Origin: Candidatus Roizmanbacteria bacterium GW2011_GWC2_34_23
GTDB lineage: Bacteria > Patescibacteriota > Microgenomatia > UBA1406 > GWC2-37-13
Length of the DNA: 32,538 nucleotides
Reading direction: 5' to 3'
NCBI GenBank assembly: GCA_000990305.1
Contig: LBPR01000014.1
Coordinates: 1-32,538, forward strand
A program made the position numbers and the translations under genes. This document shows, one piece after another, positions 7,443-14,752 of the stretch (position 1 is its first letter; every line of letters starts with the position of its first letter). The notes beneath the pieces are model-generated. The model was given only the letters and a program-made list of their open reading frames with translations, had not been told where the DNA came from and did not search any database.

Positions 7443-8156
7443 TTAACCTAAATTGGTAAAAACTCGTTGAACGTCATCTAAGTCTTCTAAGGCTTCGACG
7501 ATGTCTAAAATTCTTTTTTCTTTATCTGAATCAAGTACTATCGGAGTCGAAGGTAGATAATCAATCTCAGCTAAGTCATATTTTATATTATTTAAATGGG
7601 TTTTTAGTAAGCCAAAATTATTGAAAGGAAAAAAAACAAAGAAATGACTTTCATCCTCATTAATATCAAAAGCCTGTAATTCTTCTCCAATCTTGAAAAC
7701 CGCCTCTTCATTAACTTCTGTTTTCTGAAAACTGACGAATGCACATTTTTTAAACAGATAAGCGACTGAGCCTTGGGTTCCAAGTTTACCGGAATTTTTT
7801 TCCAAGAAATTCCTAATCTCAGATGTTGTTCTGTTTGAATTATCAGTGGTAGATAAAATTAGTAAAAAAACGCCGTATGGACCAAAGCCTTCATAGATTA
7901 CTTCTTTCAGCATTATTCTATTAGGTCCAAATCCTTTTTCAATCGCCCGTTTAATATTTTCTTTTGGCATATTGGAAAACTTAGCCTTATCCATTGCCAA
8001 ACGCAGTTTAACATTGTTAACTGGATCAATAATTCCCCCACCTTCTATAACGGCAATTGTAATCAAATGAGACATCTTAGCAAAGACATTTGCTTTTATC
8101 TTGTCATTTACCCCTTTTTTTCTTTTAATATTAGCCCATTTCGAATGTCCTGACAT
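7443..8156 (-). CDS. yebC: YebC/PmpR family protein
   Basis: This 237-residue member of the YebC family opens with the hallmark MSGHSKWANIKRKKG. It continues through the family core (RLAMDKAKFSNMPKENIKRAIEKG, then YEGFGPYGVFLLI, TDNSNRTTSEIRNFLEKNSGKLG and GSVAYLFKK). Members have been described as DNA-binding regulators and, more recently, as factors that relieve ribosome stalling on proline-rich stretches; which applies here is not visible. The start is the ATG at 8156, since an upstream TTG at 8180 would add eight non-conserved residues. A -10 box TATAAT (8172-8167) lies ten bases before this ATG. The membrane protein gene follows in the same operon. Confidence 0.93.
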   Translation of the reverse strand: MSGHSKWANIKRKKGVNDKIKANVFAKMSHLITIAVIEGGGIIDPVNNVKLRLAMDKAKFSNMPKENIKRAIEKGFGPNRIMLKEVIYEGFGPYGVFLLILSTTDNSNRTTSEIRNFLEKNSGKLGTQGSVAYLFKKCAFVSFQKTEVNEEAVFKIGEELQAFDINEDESHFFVFFPFNNFGLLKTHLNNIKYDLAEIDYLPSTPIVLDSDKEKRILDIVEALEDLDDVQRVFTNLG

Positions 8157-8166
8157 ATCTCCCCCC

Positions 8167-8201
8167 ATTATACTTGACAATTAATAATTTTAAAATATAC
8201 T
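8167..8201. promoter_or_regulatory. Overlapping divergent promoters for yebC and the TPR gene
   Basis: Plus strand: consensus -35 TTGACA (8174-8179), 16-base spacer and -10 TATACT (8196-8201), serving the gene at 8217. Minus strand: TATAAT (8172-8167) with a TTTAAA -35 candidate 16 bases upstream (8194-8189), serving yebC. The two promoters occupy the same 35 bases, so polymerase binding should be mutually exclusive. Confidence 0.75.
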
Positions 8202-8216
8202 TGTCCATAAACAACT

Positions 8217-9008
8217 ATGAAAGATTTCTCAGCTCTTGAAAAGCAGGCAATAAATAATGCTATGAATGGTCAATGGTTGGAAGCCATCAAATTTAACGAA
8301 AATATTATCAAAATCGATAAGAAAAATATTGAAGCTTTTCTTCGACTTGGATTTGCCTATCTTCAAACAAATAAAATAAAAAAGGCAAAACAATACTATT
8401 TACAAGCTCTAAAAATTCAACCTAATAATATTTTTGTTAAAAAAAATCTTGAAAAAATAAAAATTTTAGAAGCAAAAAAATTAACCTACTTAAACGCTCC
8501 TCCAGTCGATCCTTTACTTTTTGTCGATATTCCCGGTAAAACTAAAACTGTCAGTTTAGTTAATTGCGGTCCAAAAAACGTTCTTGCAAAGCTCGCAGTT
8601 GGACAGAAAGTTTTTTTAATCAACAAAAAAAGAAGAGTAGAAATAAGAACGGAAAATAAAGAATATGCCGGTTGCCTTCCTGATGATCTTTCAAAAAGAT
8701 TGGCAATATTTATTAAAAACGGTGGTATTTTCTCCGTCTATATTAAAGAAACCTCTTTAAAGCATACTATCGTCCTTATCAAGGAGGAAAAAAAAGGTGC
8801 CAAAATGATAAAATATATTGCCTTTCCATCAGATTTAGGTGTTAATCTTTCTCAAATGGAAAATTCTTCCGGGGAAGAAAATAATGAGGAAGATAGCGAA
8901 GAAATTAGTTTGCTTGATTTAGAAAAGCTCGCCGAAAGTTTGAATAATGAAGAAAAAGATTACCTACCTTTTGATCATGAAGAAAAAAGTGAGGAGGGTG
9001 AAGAGTAA
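8217..9008 (+). CDS. TPR protein with a possible HIRAN-like domain and acidic tail
   Basis: The 263-residue product has three parts. Residues 5-75 form about two tetratricopeptide repeats (EAFLRLGFAYLQTNKIKKAKQYYLQALKIQPNN), a protein-binding scaffold. Residues 95-200 form a compact alpha/beta segment in which VEIRTENKEYAGCLPDDLSKRLAIFIKNGG resembles the HIRAN-type pattern of a beta strand followed by GxLP and a helix; this is a weak match. The last 60 residues are strongly acidic (EENNEEDSEEISLL and EEKSEEGEE) and probably disordered. No signal peptide or membrane segment is seen, so it should be cytoplasmic. It has its own consensus promoter. The function is unknown. Confidence 0.7.
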   Translation: MKDFSALEKQAINNAMNGQWLEAIKFNENIIKIDKKNIEAFLRLGFAYLQTNKIKKAKQYYLQALKIQPNNIFVKKNLEKIKILEAKKLTYLNAPPVDPLLFVDIPGKTKTVSLVNCGPKNVLAKLAVGQKVFLINKKRRVEIRTENKEYAGCLPDDLSKRLAIFIKNGGIFSVYIKETSLKHTIVLIKEEKKGAKMIKYIAFPSDLGVNLSQMENSSGEENNEEDSEEISLLDLEKLAESLNNEEKDYLPFDHEEKSEEGEE

Positions 9009-9011
9009 CGG

Positions 9012-9185
9012 TTAGCTTCGCTTTGCTCGGTAATGAACTACCTTATTTTTGAAAAAAACTATTTTACCTTTTAATTTCTTTCCTTGAACTATTCGTGTGA
9101 TTTCTCCCGGAACATTAAAATCTTTCATTGAACGAAGAGCAACAATAAAAGATAGAGATAGAATCAGTATAAAAGTAAATAACAT
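9012..9185 (-). CDS. Small single-pass membrane protein
   Basis: This 57-residue protein has one N-terminal hydrophobic helix (MLFTFILILSLSFIVALRS) and a basic cytoplasmic tail, MKDFNVPGEITRIVQGKKLKGKIVFFKNKVVHY. The KGKIVFFKxKVxHY ending is a pattern I associate with short Patescibacteria membrane proteins, which is the reason for calling it. I use the ATG at 9185: the frame is open to 9236, but the extra 17 residues lie in repeat-derived sequence. It ends three bases from the convergent TPR gene. No function is known. Confidence 0.55.
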   Translation of the reverse strand: MLFTFILILSLSFIVALRSMKDFNVPGEITRIVQGKKLKGKIVFFKNKVVHYRAKRS

Positions 9186-9196
9186 ATTATATTTTG

Positions 9197-9297
9197 AATA
9201 ACAAATATCAAACATCAAATAACAATTGAATAACAAATAATAAATATTTAAAACGTTTTGTTATTTGATATTTAAAATTCAATTGATATTTGTTATT
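9197..9297. repeat. Nested inverted repeats between two minus-strand genes
   Basis: AATAACAAATATCAA (9197-9211) and TTGATATTTGTTATT (9283-9297) are exact 15-base inverted copies. Inside them ATCAAATAACAA (9214-9225) and TTGTTATTTGAT (9258-9269) are exact 12-base inverted copies. The whole 100-base block can form one long AT-rich stem. It fills the gap between the gene ending at 9311 and the small membrane protein. Confidence 0.75.
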
Positions 9298-9310
9298 AGT
9301 TATTTATTAT

Positions 9311-10219
9311 TTAGTTAACCGCCCATTCCTTCTCTAAATCCCCTAACTCTAAAATTATATCAGATACGGTTGTCTCCCCTATCTTCAATTTACATTTAAA
9401 AAAATCTGCTAAACGTTGATAAGTTTTTGTTGTGCTTATTTTTTTGTCAGTTATTAATAAACAATCGGTAATAATTTTTTCCTGATTTAACAAATCTACA
9501 ACACGAATTCCCTCTCCTTCAATCATCTGACCAATCAATTGGGCGGTTTTATAACTTTTTGTATATACAATTTGAACATTGATATCATAATTTCTATAGG
9601 CTCTTTGAAAGAAACTACCTTGAAATTTTTTGTAAAAAGAATTATAGTCAAACATACTATTGCTACCCTCTGATTCAAAAGGCTCTAAATCAATTATCTG
9701 AAAGCTCTCTTTGCCATTGGTTGAAAAAATATAGAGAAGAAAAAGCTTATCAATTAGGTTGGCGTTAGAATTCGTTAAAAGAATTTCCATAACGGTAGGT
9801 GTTTGTTTTAAAATTGAGTTATCATAATAAATAGTGGTTTTTTTTTGATAAAAATACAGGTCTACTAAAGTCGAAGTTGTTGCCGAAAAAGTTTTTCTTA
9901 TAATGTCCGGTTTTTTTTCTAAACTAGCCAATTTGCCAACTGCCCCGACTTTATATTTACCGTAACCGCCCGGAACAATTACTTTAACTAAGTTAGAAAA
10001 GGATAATAGATAGTTGACGTTTTTTTGGTCTAACGAATAAAATCGTGTTTTTTCTCCATAAAAAACCACATTAATCTTATCTCTTCCTTTCAAAAACACT
10101 GAGGAAGTAATGGATTTAAACAAATAATAGGTTAGACCCAAAGTAACAAAAAGAATAAATAAATTCTTTTTATTGAAAATTGAAAATTGAAAATTGAAAA
10201 TTTTCTTATGATATTCCAT
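9311..10219 (-). CDS. Membrane-anchored LCP/LytR_C-like protein (tentative)
   Basis: The 302-residue product has a short basic N-terminus, one transmembrane helix (about residues 20-42) and a large extracytoplasmic region. Residues 45-130 (INVVFYGEK, IVPGGYGKYKVGAVGKLASLEKKP, STLVDLYFY) recall a reduced LytR-CpsA-Psr core but lack its usual Arg/Asp-rich catalytic pattern. Residues 215-295 (VQIVYTKSYKTAQLIGQMIEGEGIRVVDLL, then DIILELG) resemble the LytR_C domain. LCP enzymes attach polymers to the cell wall, but catalysis here is doubtful. The gene overlaps the antiporter gene by 14 bases, so the two are co-transcribed. Codons 5-15 are made of a heptanucleotide repeat. Confidence 0.6.
   Translation of the reverse strand: MEYHKKIFNFQFSIFNKKNLFILFVTLGLTYYLFKSITSSVFLKGRDKINVVFYGEKTRFYSLDQKNVNYLLSFSNLVKVIVPGGYGKYKVGAVGKLASLEKKPDIIRKTFSATTSTLVDLYFYQKKTTIYYDNSILKQTPTVMEILLTNSNANLIDKLFLLYIFSTNGKESFQIIDLEPFESEGSNSMFDYNSFYKKFQGSFFQRAYRNYDINVQIVYTKSYKTAQLIGQMIEGEGIRVVDLLNQEKIITDCLLITDKKISTTKTYQRLADFFKCKLKIGETTVSDIILELGDLEKEWAVN
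10173..10200. repeat. Four tandem heptanucleotides, TTGAAAA
   Basis: TTGAAAA is repeated four times without interruption inside the first codons of the LCP-like gene, where it encodes the FNFQFSIFN segment before the membrane helix. A related tandem heptamer, TTGGAAA, sits in the glycosyltransferase gene at 14639-14666. Confidence 0.85.
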
Positions 10220-11933
10220 GTTCTATTCTAAGCCTTCTTATCTTATTTATAATATCTTCTTTGTCTAATTTATGCCAATGATAGATTCTTTTTATGATTG
10301 AAAGAGATGCTTCAAATTCCGGTTGAACAACCAAATTTGCACCCATATCTTTCATTCTTACTTGATCTGCCTGTCTGTGAACTCGACTTATAATATAGAT
10401 ATCTCTATTAAGTTTTTTTGCATTAAGGACAATGGCCTCTTGCACCGATCTTTCTGGAACGGCTAAGATTATTATTGTTGCTACATCAACTTGGGCATAA
10501 TCAAGAATATCAATATCGGCTGGATCTCCATAAATGATATTGGCACCCCGTTTTTTTGCCTTTTCCACTTGATAAAGATTATAGTCAATGGCTACATATG
10601 GTATATTTGCTAGCATCAATGAGCGTCCAACATAACTTCCTATTCTGCCATAACCGCATATCACGACATGATTTTTAATTTCCAAAGTATCAATTGGAGA
10701 TTGATTACTATCGATTCTATAGGCAATAAATTTTTCCAAAAAAGGTACATATTTTTTTATAAATCCTCTTATTGATCTATAAAACTTCTCTTTATTATTA
10801 ATAAATACTGGCGTAAGAATAAAAGTGATTAGTACTGAAGTAATTACAAACAGATATTTTTCAAGTGTAATTATCTTAGTTAGATATGCCGATGACATTA
10901 AAATAAAAGCGTCTTCATCTATCTGGAATAGATACATCGATAGATTGAAACTTGTTTTTGAATGAAACTTTAAAGATAAAAAAATTATTAAAATTATTAA
11001 AGCCTTGATAATTATCACTCCAACTGTAAATAACAATATTGATGGTAAATACGGAATTACTAAGCGTAGTTCAATATGACTGCCAATATAGACAAAAAAA
11101 ATTACTCCAAGAAGATTGCGAAGCGGCCTAATTTCAGAAAAGATATGATAATGCTCTATTGTCTGCGCTAATAATACCCCGGCCAGCATCGCCCCAATTA
11201 AAGTCGGGATTTTCAAAACTATTGACAGTCCAACCACAAAAAAAATAAAAACAACGATAAAAAGATCAAATAATTCTCTTGAAATCCTAGCGATTTTACT
11301 AAAAATTTTGGGTACAATTTTTTGTCCAAAATAAAATAATGCAGTAATAATGGCAGTTGCTTTAATTAAACCAAATGCTGTGTCTTTAATAATTGTCCAG
11401 GCTGAAATATCTTTACTGGTTATTGAGGTAAATATTATTAGGTATGGAATAAAAGCAATGTCTTGAAAAATTAGAATACCCATGGCAATCTCCCCAATAA
11501 ATGAAGACTCTTCTCCCCTATCCTGAATTATTTTTGCAACAATTGTAGTTGATGAAGATGATAAGGCTATTCCAATTAAAAAGGATTCAAGCAGAGAAAA
11601 TTTAAATAATAAACTAAATAAAAAGACAAGAAACATTGATAAAAAAAGCTGCAGTAACCCTCCTATAATGATAAATTTTTTTAGGATAAAAATCCTATTA
11701 AAATTTGTTTCCAACCCTAAAGTAAAAAGTAAAAAAACTATTCCAAAGTAAGCAAAATTTATTATGGCTTCGCTGGTTACCATCGTCGGAAATAGATTTC
11801 CGATTACTAAACCACCAGCTATATAACCGATTAGAGGAGACAACTTAGCTTTTTTTGCAATAATGGCTAAGGCGAAAGGAATTGATAAATATATAAAGAA
11901 ATTTAGTACTAAAGATAACGAAATCTCACCCAT
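10206..11933 (-). CDS. Cation/proton antiporter, CPA2 (KefB-like), with TrkA-N domain
   Basis: The 575-residue product has about 12 membrane helices in the Na+/H+ exchanger fold (GYIAGGLVIGNLFP, FLLFTLGLETNF, ALSSSSTTIVAKIIQD, ILIFQDIAFIP, IGAMLAGVLLAQT). A soluble RCK/TrkA-N domain follows, with the dinucleotide motif HVVICGYGRIGSYVGRSL and the ribose-binding Asp in YVAIDYN. CPA2 members exchange K+ or Na+ for H+ and are gated through this domain; no separate KefF-type partner is encoded nearby. I start at the ATG at 11933 because a -10 box ends seven bases before it. A TTG at 11939 would lie within two bases of the -10 box. Confidence 0.92.
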   Translation of the reverse strand: MGEISLSLVLNFFIYLSIPFALAIIAKKAKLSPLIGYIAGGLVIGNLFPTMVTSEAIINFAYFGIVFLLFTLGLETNFNRIFILKKFIIIGGLLQLFLSMFLVFLFSLLFKFSLLESFLIGIALSSSSTTIVAKIIQDRGEESSFIGEIAMGILIFQDIAFIPYLIIFTSITSKDISAWTIIKDTAFGLIKATAIITALFYFGQKIVPKIFSKIARISRELFDLFIVVFIFFVVGLSIVLKIPTLIGAMLAGVLLAQTIEHYHIFSEIRPLRNLLGVIFFVYIGSHIELRLVIPYLPSILLFTVGVIIIKALIILIIFLSLKFHSKTSFNLSMYLFQIDEDAFILMSSAYLTKIITLEKYLFVITSVLITFILTPVFINNKEKFYRSIRGFIKKYVPFLEKFIAYRIDSNQSPIDTLEIKNHVVICGYGRIGSYVGRSLMLANIPYVAIDYNLYQVEKAKKRGANIIYGDPADIDILDYAQVDVATIIILAVPERSVQEAIVLNAKKLNRDIYIISRVHRQADQVRMKDMGANLVVQPEFEASLSIIKRIYHWHKLDKEDIINKIRRLRIEHGIS

Positions 11934-11940
11934 AAACAAA

Positions 11941-11949
11941 AGTATAGCA
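11941..11949 (-). promoter_or_regulatory. Extended -10 promoter of the antiporter operon
   Basis: The minus strand reads TGCTATACT: a TATACT hexamer (11946-11941) with the TGn extension. Seven bases separate it from the ATG at 11933, again predicting a leaderless mRNA. The -35 is not recognisable. Confidence 0.6.
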
Positions 11950-11997
11950 TTGTTTTATAATGAAGAATTATCTATTTTTTATTTTGCGAGTTATTTA

Positions 11998-12059
11998 TTT
12001 AACGAGTTAAAAACAAACTCGTTAAACCCGCTAAACTCGTAATAAATTAATAAATAATT
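11998..12059. repeat. Intergenic AACGAGTT repeat, copy A
   Basis: Inverted arms TTTAACGAGTT (11998-12008) and AACTCGTTAAA (12016-12026) are followed by a 29-base tail (12031-12059) that starts CTAAACTCGTAATAAATT and is identical to the tail of copy C at 21080-21108. This copy lacks the 20-base GC palindrome found in copies B and C. It lies between the TraR-like gene and the antiporter gene, both on the minus strand. Confidence 0.8.
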
Positions 12060-12069
12060 TGCTTGTTTA

Positions 12070-12435
12070 TTATTTTCTAAGACGTTTTTCGCAGTCAATG
12101 CAAAATGAAGCTTCTGGAATCAGTTTTAACCTTGCCTGAGGAATTGATTTTTTACATCGTTCACAGTAACCATATAGGTTCTTATTTATTTTTTTTAACG
12201 CATTATCTATTTCAGTGGCTCTTTTTTGTAAGTCCTTAATTTCAGCCTCTATGGTATCATGTCCAACCTGTTCACGGACATCAGTGTCAACAGCCGCATT
12301 ATCCGAAGCATGGTCAGGATCGGCAAAGGGATCATTTTTTTTAAGATCTTCTATCTGATTAAGATTTTTTCTCCTTTCCTCCTCCAACCTTTTTTTTTGT
12401 CCCAACACGAATTGTTTTGAAAATTTTTTGTCCAT
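12070..12435 (-). CDS. TraR/DksA-family C4 zinc-finger protein
   Basis: This 121-residue protein has an N-terminal helical hairpin (RLEEERRKNLNQIEDLKK and EIKDLQKRATEIDNALKKI) joined by an acidic turn, DPFADPDHASDNAAVDTD. It ends in a four-Cys zinc finger formed by C91, C94, C112 and C115 (CERC and CIDC). This is the DksA/TraR layout; such proteins enter the RNA polymerase secondary channel and alter initiation. The acidic turn has Asp residues where DksA has its functional tip. The first 77 bases overlap the upstream Lgt-like gene in another frame, so translation is probably coupled. No Shine-Dalgarno sequence is visible. Confidence 0.88.
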   Translation of the reverse strand: MDKKFSKQFVLGQKKRLEEERRKNLNQIEDLKKNDPFADPDHASDNAAVDTDVREQVGHDTIEAEIKDLQKRATEIDNALKKINKNLYGYCERCKKSIPQARLKLIPEASFCIDCEKRLRK

Positions 12436-13201
12436 AATGTTTTATAAAACTTAAAATTCCATTCCTAAAATAATATACAAAGTGAAAACTTATTGTCAAC
12501 AGAATTATTAATGAAACCAAAAAGTTTAAACTAAGACCTACGAAGTATAAACGATTATCTTTGATTTTGTCAAACAGAAAAATAGTTAAAGCTAAAAACC
12601 AAAGAAAGAACTTCAAAAGAAAACCTTTGTAGTACCTTTCTTTTCTTATTTCAAATAATATTTTGTAGGCTATCAAAACACCGATTACAAACATCAAACC
12701 TTCATATAGACCAACTAAATGCCTAAAGCCATCAAAGCCCACGTATTTTATTTTAAATAAAAAATTTGTTTTTGTGCCAATTTCCACTCCGGAAAAAAAT
12801 GCTCCAATTTTTCCAAAAGCCAGAGCAATAAAAAGAGGAGTAATTAAATAATCAATTAAATCAGCAAAATTTAATTTTCGTGCATTGGTAAACAAATACA
12901 AAATAAAAAGACCACCGAAGATTGATCCGTAAAGAGATAACCCAGGATAACCATTGATAAGAATAAACTTCAATAAATTAAAACCAAAATCTTTAAAATT
13001 TAAAAAAACAAAAATTAGCCGTCCAAAAAAAAGAGCGCCGAACATAGATAAAAATAATCCATCAAAGACATCTTCTTCTTTGAATGATGTTAAGCGAATA
13101 TTTTTCCAAAGTAAGAAAATCGCCCAAAAAAATCCCAAAACCAAAAATACCCCAAAAGTATAGATTTTCAGAAATCCTAAATTTAACAGTATCGGTAGCA
13201 T
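12359..13201 (-). CDS. Lgt-like membrane protein lacking key catalytic residues
   Basis: This 280-residue protein has seven or so helices and the overall plan of prolipoprotein diacylglyceryl transferase: KIYTFGVFLVLGFFWA near the start, FGALFFGRLIFVFLN, GYPGLSLYGSIFGG, FGKIGAFFSG and GLYEGLMFV. At the family's essential positions it differs: Tyr91 replaces the His of the SxxHGG segment, and Lys131 and Ala134 replace the Arg and Asn of GRIGNFxN. It is therefore either inactive, altered in substrate, or a divergent lineage form. The last 25 residues (ending GGGKEKKS) come from DNA shared with the traR-like gene. The TATACT -10 box lies seven bases before the ATG. Confidence 0.65.
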   Translation of the reverse strand: MLPILLNLGFLKIYTFGVFLVLGFFWAIFLLWKNIRLTSFKEEDVFDGLFLSMFGALFFGRLIFVFLNFKDFGFNLLKFILINGYPGLSLYGSIFGGLFILYLFTNARKLNFADLIDYLITPLFIALAFGKIGAFFSGVEIGTKTNFLFKIKYVGFDGFRHLVGLYEGLMFVIGVLIAYKILFEIRKERYYKGFLLKFFLWFLALTIFLFDKIKDNRLYFVGLSLNFLVSLIILLTISFHFVYYFRNGILSFIKHYGQKIFKTIRVGTKKKVGGGKEKKS

Positions 13202-13208
13202 GGTTTTT

Positions 13209-13216
13209 AGTATAAT
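13209..13216. promoter_or_regulatory. Bidirectional -10 element
   Basis: TATACT on the minus strand (13214-13209) ends seven bases before the Lgt-like ATG. TATAAT on the plus strand (13211-13216) faces the glycosyltransferase. The two hexamers share four bases, so the operons on either side are driven from one overlapping site. Confidence 0.6.
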
Positions 13217-13234
13217 TTATTTATCTTAATCTTA

Positions 13235-14752
13235 TTGTCTGCATTTTTTATACGTTTTTATGGTATTAATTGGGACCAAGGCTTTCATCTTCATCCCGAT
13301 GAAAGAATGCTGATAATGGTAGCCGAAAGGATTAAATTTTTTTCTAATCTAAACCCGGATTTCTTTAATTACGGCAGTTTGCCAATATATCTTTTAAGAA
13401 TAATTGCTCCCAATGGTCATTATGATAGCTTACTAATCTCGGGAAGAATTTTATCGGTCGGATTTGATTTATTGACAATTATTTTGATTTATAGGATCGG
13501 GCAATTACTATTTAAAAAAAATAAAATTTCCTTATTATCCAGTTTACTTTATACAGTTGCCTTTTTTCCGATTCAAAATTCTCATTTTTTCGTTGTAGAT
13601 GTCTTTTTAAATACTTTTGTCACTGGATTAATATATATATTACTTGTTTATTCAAAGTCTCCGTCAATAAAAAAGGCAATCATTCTTGGTTTAGTCTTTG
13701 CCGCCATGATGGCTACTAAATTCACTGCCATAATTTTTTTGCCAATAATAATTGTTGTTATTTTATGGAAAACAATGAAGCAATGGAAAAATTCAGCAAT
13801 TTCTTTAATAACTTTTCACTTCTCACTTTTAACTTTTTACTTTCTTTTCATGCCTTATGCCTTTATTCAGCATCAGCAATTTTTTGTCGATTTATCAACC
13901 CAGCTCAAAATGAATTCTAACCCATATATTTTTCCCTATACCCTGCAATACGTTGGGACTGTCCCCTACCTCTATTATCTTAAAAACATATTCTTTTGGG
14001 GATTAGGACCGATTTTTTCTATTCTATCGATAGTTGGTTTATATCAAATATCAAAAAGTAAAAACATTTTATTTTTAATATTTTATTTTTTATATTTCTT
14101 GGCTATCGGGCGTTCTGCTGTTAAATTTATGCGTTATATGTTACCTCTTTATCCATTTTTTGCACTCTTAGCAGGTTATGGTCTTTATAAAATTTATGAA
14201 CGTAATAAACTTTTTGCTTATATGTTAGTAACTTGTATTTTATTATGGTCTTTTACGTTTATTAATATCTATTCATTGCCTCATACAAGAATTGCTGCCA
14301 CTGAATGGATATTAAAAAATGTTCCTGAAGGAGCAGCGATTGCTACTGAACACTGGGATGATGGTATGCCTCTTTATGGAGGTGAAAAATATCTTCGTCA
14401 AGAACTTACTCTTTATGATCAACCAGATGGTGAAAATAAATGGAAAATATTAGATGAAAAATTAAGAAAAACCGATTACATAATTATCGCCTCTAATAGA
14501 CTGTATATTCCCCTACAAAAACTTAATGATTGCAAAAAATATAAATCTTGCTATCCAATAACTTCAAAATATTATCAAAAACTATTTTCCGAAAAACTTG
14601 GATTTAAAAAAGTTGCAGAGTTCACCACATACCCAAAATTGGAAATTGGAAATTGGAAATTGGAAATTCGTGACGACGTCGCGGATGAATCCTTCACTGT
14701 CTACGACCATCCGAAAATTATGATTTTTAAAAAAAATGAAAAGAATAATTGA
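13235..14752 (+). CDS. GT-C fold glycosyltransferase (PMT/ArnT-like)
   Basis: This membrane glycosyltransferase uses lipid-linked sugar donors, as in the PMT_2/ArnT group. The first extracytoplasmic loop carries the acidic pair D22-E23 in FHLHPDERM, the expected catalytic site. About ten helices follow, then a soluble extracytoplasmic domain from residue 350 (ATEWILKNVPEGAAIATEHWDDGMPLYGG). Only a TTG at 13235 is available as a conventional start. That start cuts the first helix short: the frame continues upstream to 13211 with a hydrophobic stretch but no ATG or GTG. A heptanucleotide repeat near the 3' end encodes KLEIGNWKLEI. The gene overlaps the next glycosyltransferase by 17 bases. Confidence 0.8.
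   Translation: MSAFFIRFYGINWDQGFHLHPDERMLIMVAERIKFFSNLNPDFFNYGSLPIYLLRIIAPNGHYDSLLISGRILSVGFDLLTIILIYRIGQLLFKKNKISLLSSLLYTVAFFPIQNSHFFVVDVFLNTFVTGLIYILLVYSKSPSIKKAIILGLVFAAMMATKFTAIIFLPIIIVVILWKTMKQWKNSAISLITFHFSLLTFYFLFMPYAFIQHQQFFVDLSTQLKMNSNPYIFPYTLQYVGTVPYLYYLKNIFFWGLGPIFSILSIVGLYQISKSKNILFLIFYFLYFLAIGRSAVKFMRYMLPLYPFFALLAGYGLYKIYERNKLFAYMLVTCILLWSFTFINIYSLPHTRIAATEWILKNVPEGAAIATEHWDDGMPLYGGEKYLRQELTLYDQPDGENKWKILDEKLRKTDYIIIASNRLYIPLQKLNDCKKYKSCYPITSKYYQKLFSEKLGFKKVAEFTTYPKLEIGNWKLEIRDDVADESFTVYDHPKIMIFKKNEKNN
14639..14666. repeat. Four tandem heptanucleotides, TTGGAAA
   Basis: TTGGAAA is repeated four times inside the glycosyltransferase gene, giving the residues KLEIGNWKLEI just before the conserved-looking DDVADESFTVYDHPKI ending. 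Length changes by three units would keep the frame; other changes would truncate the protein's end. Confidence 0.85.

Noticed and set aside
8157-8180. TTG at 8180 as the start of yebC.
   Set aside because: The family begins at MSGHSKWAN, and the TTG lies upstream of the TATAAT box.
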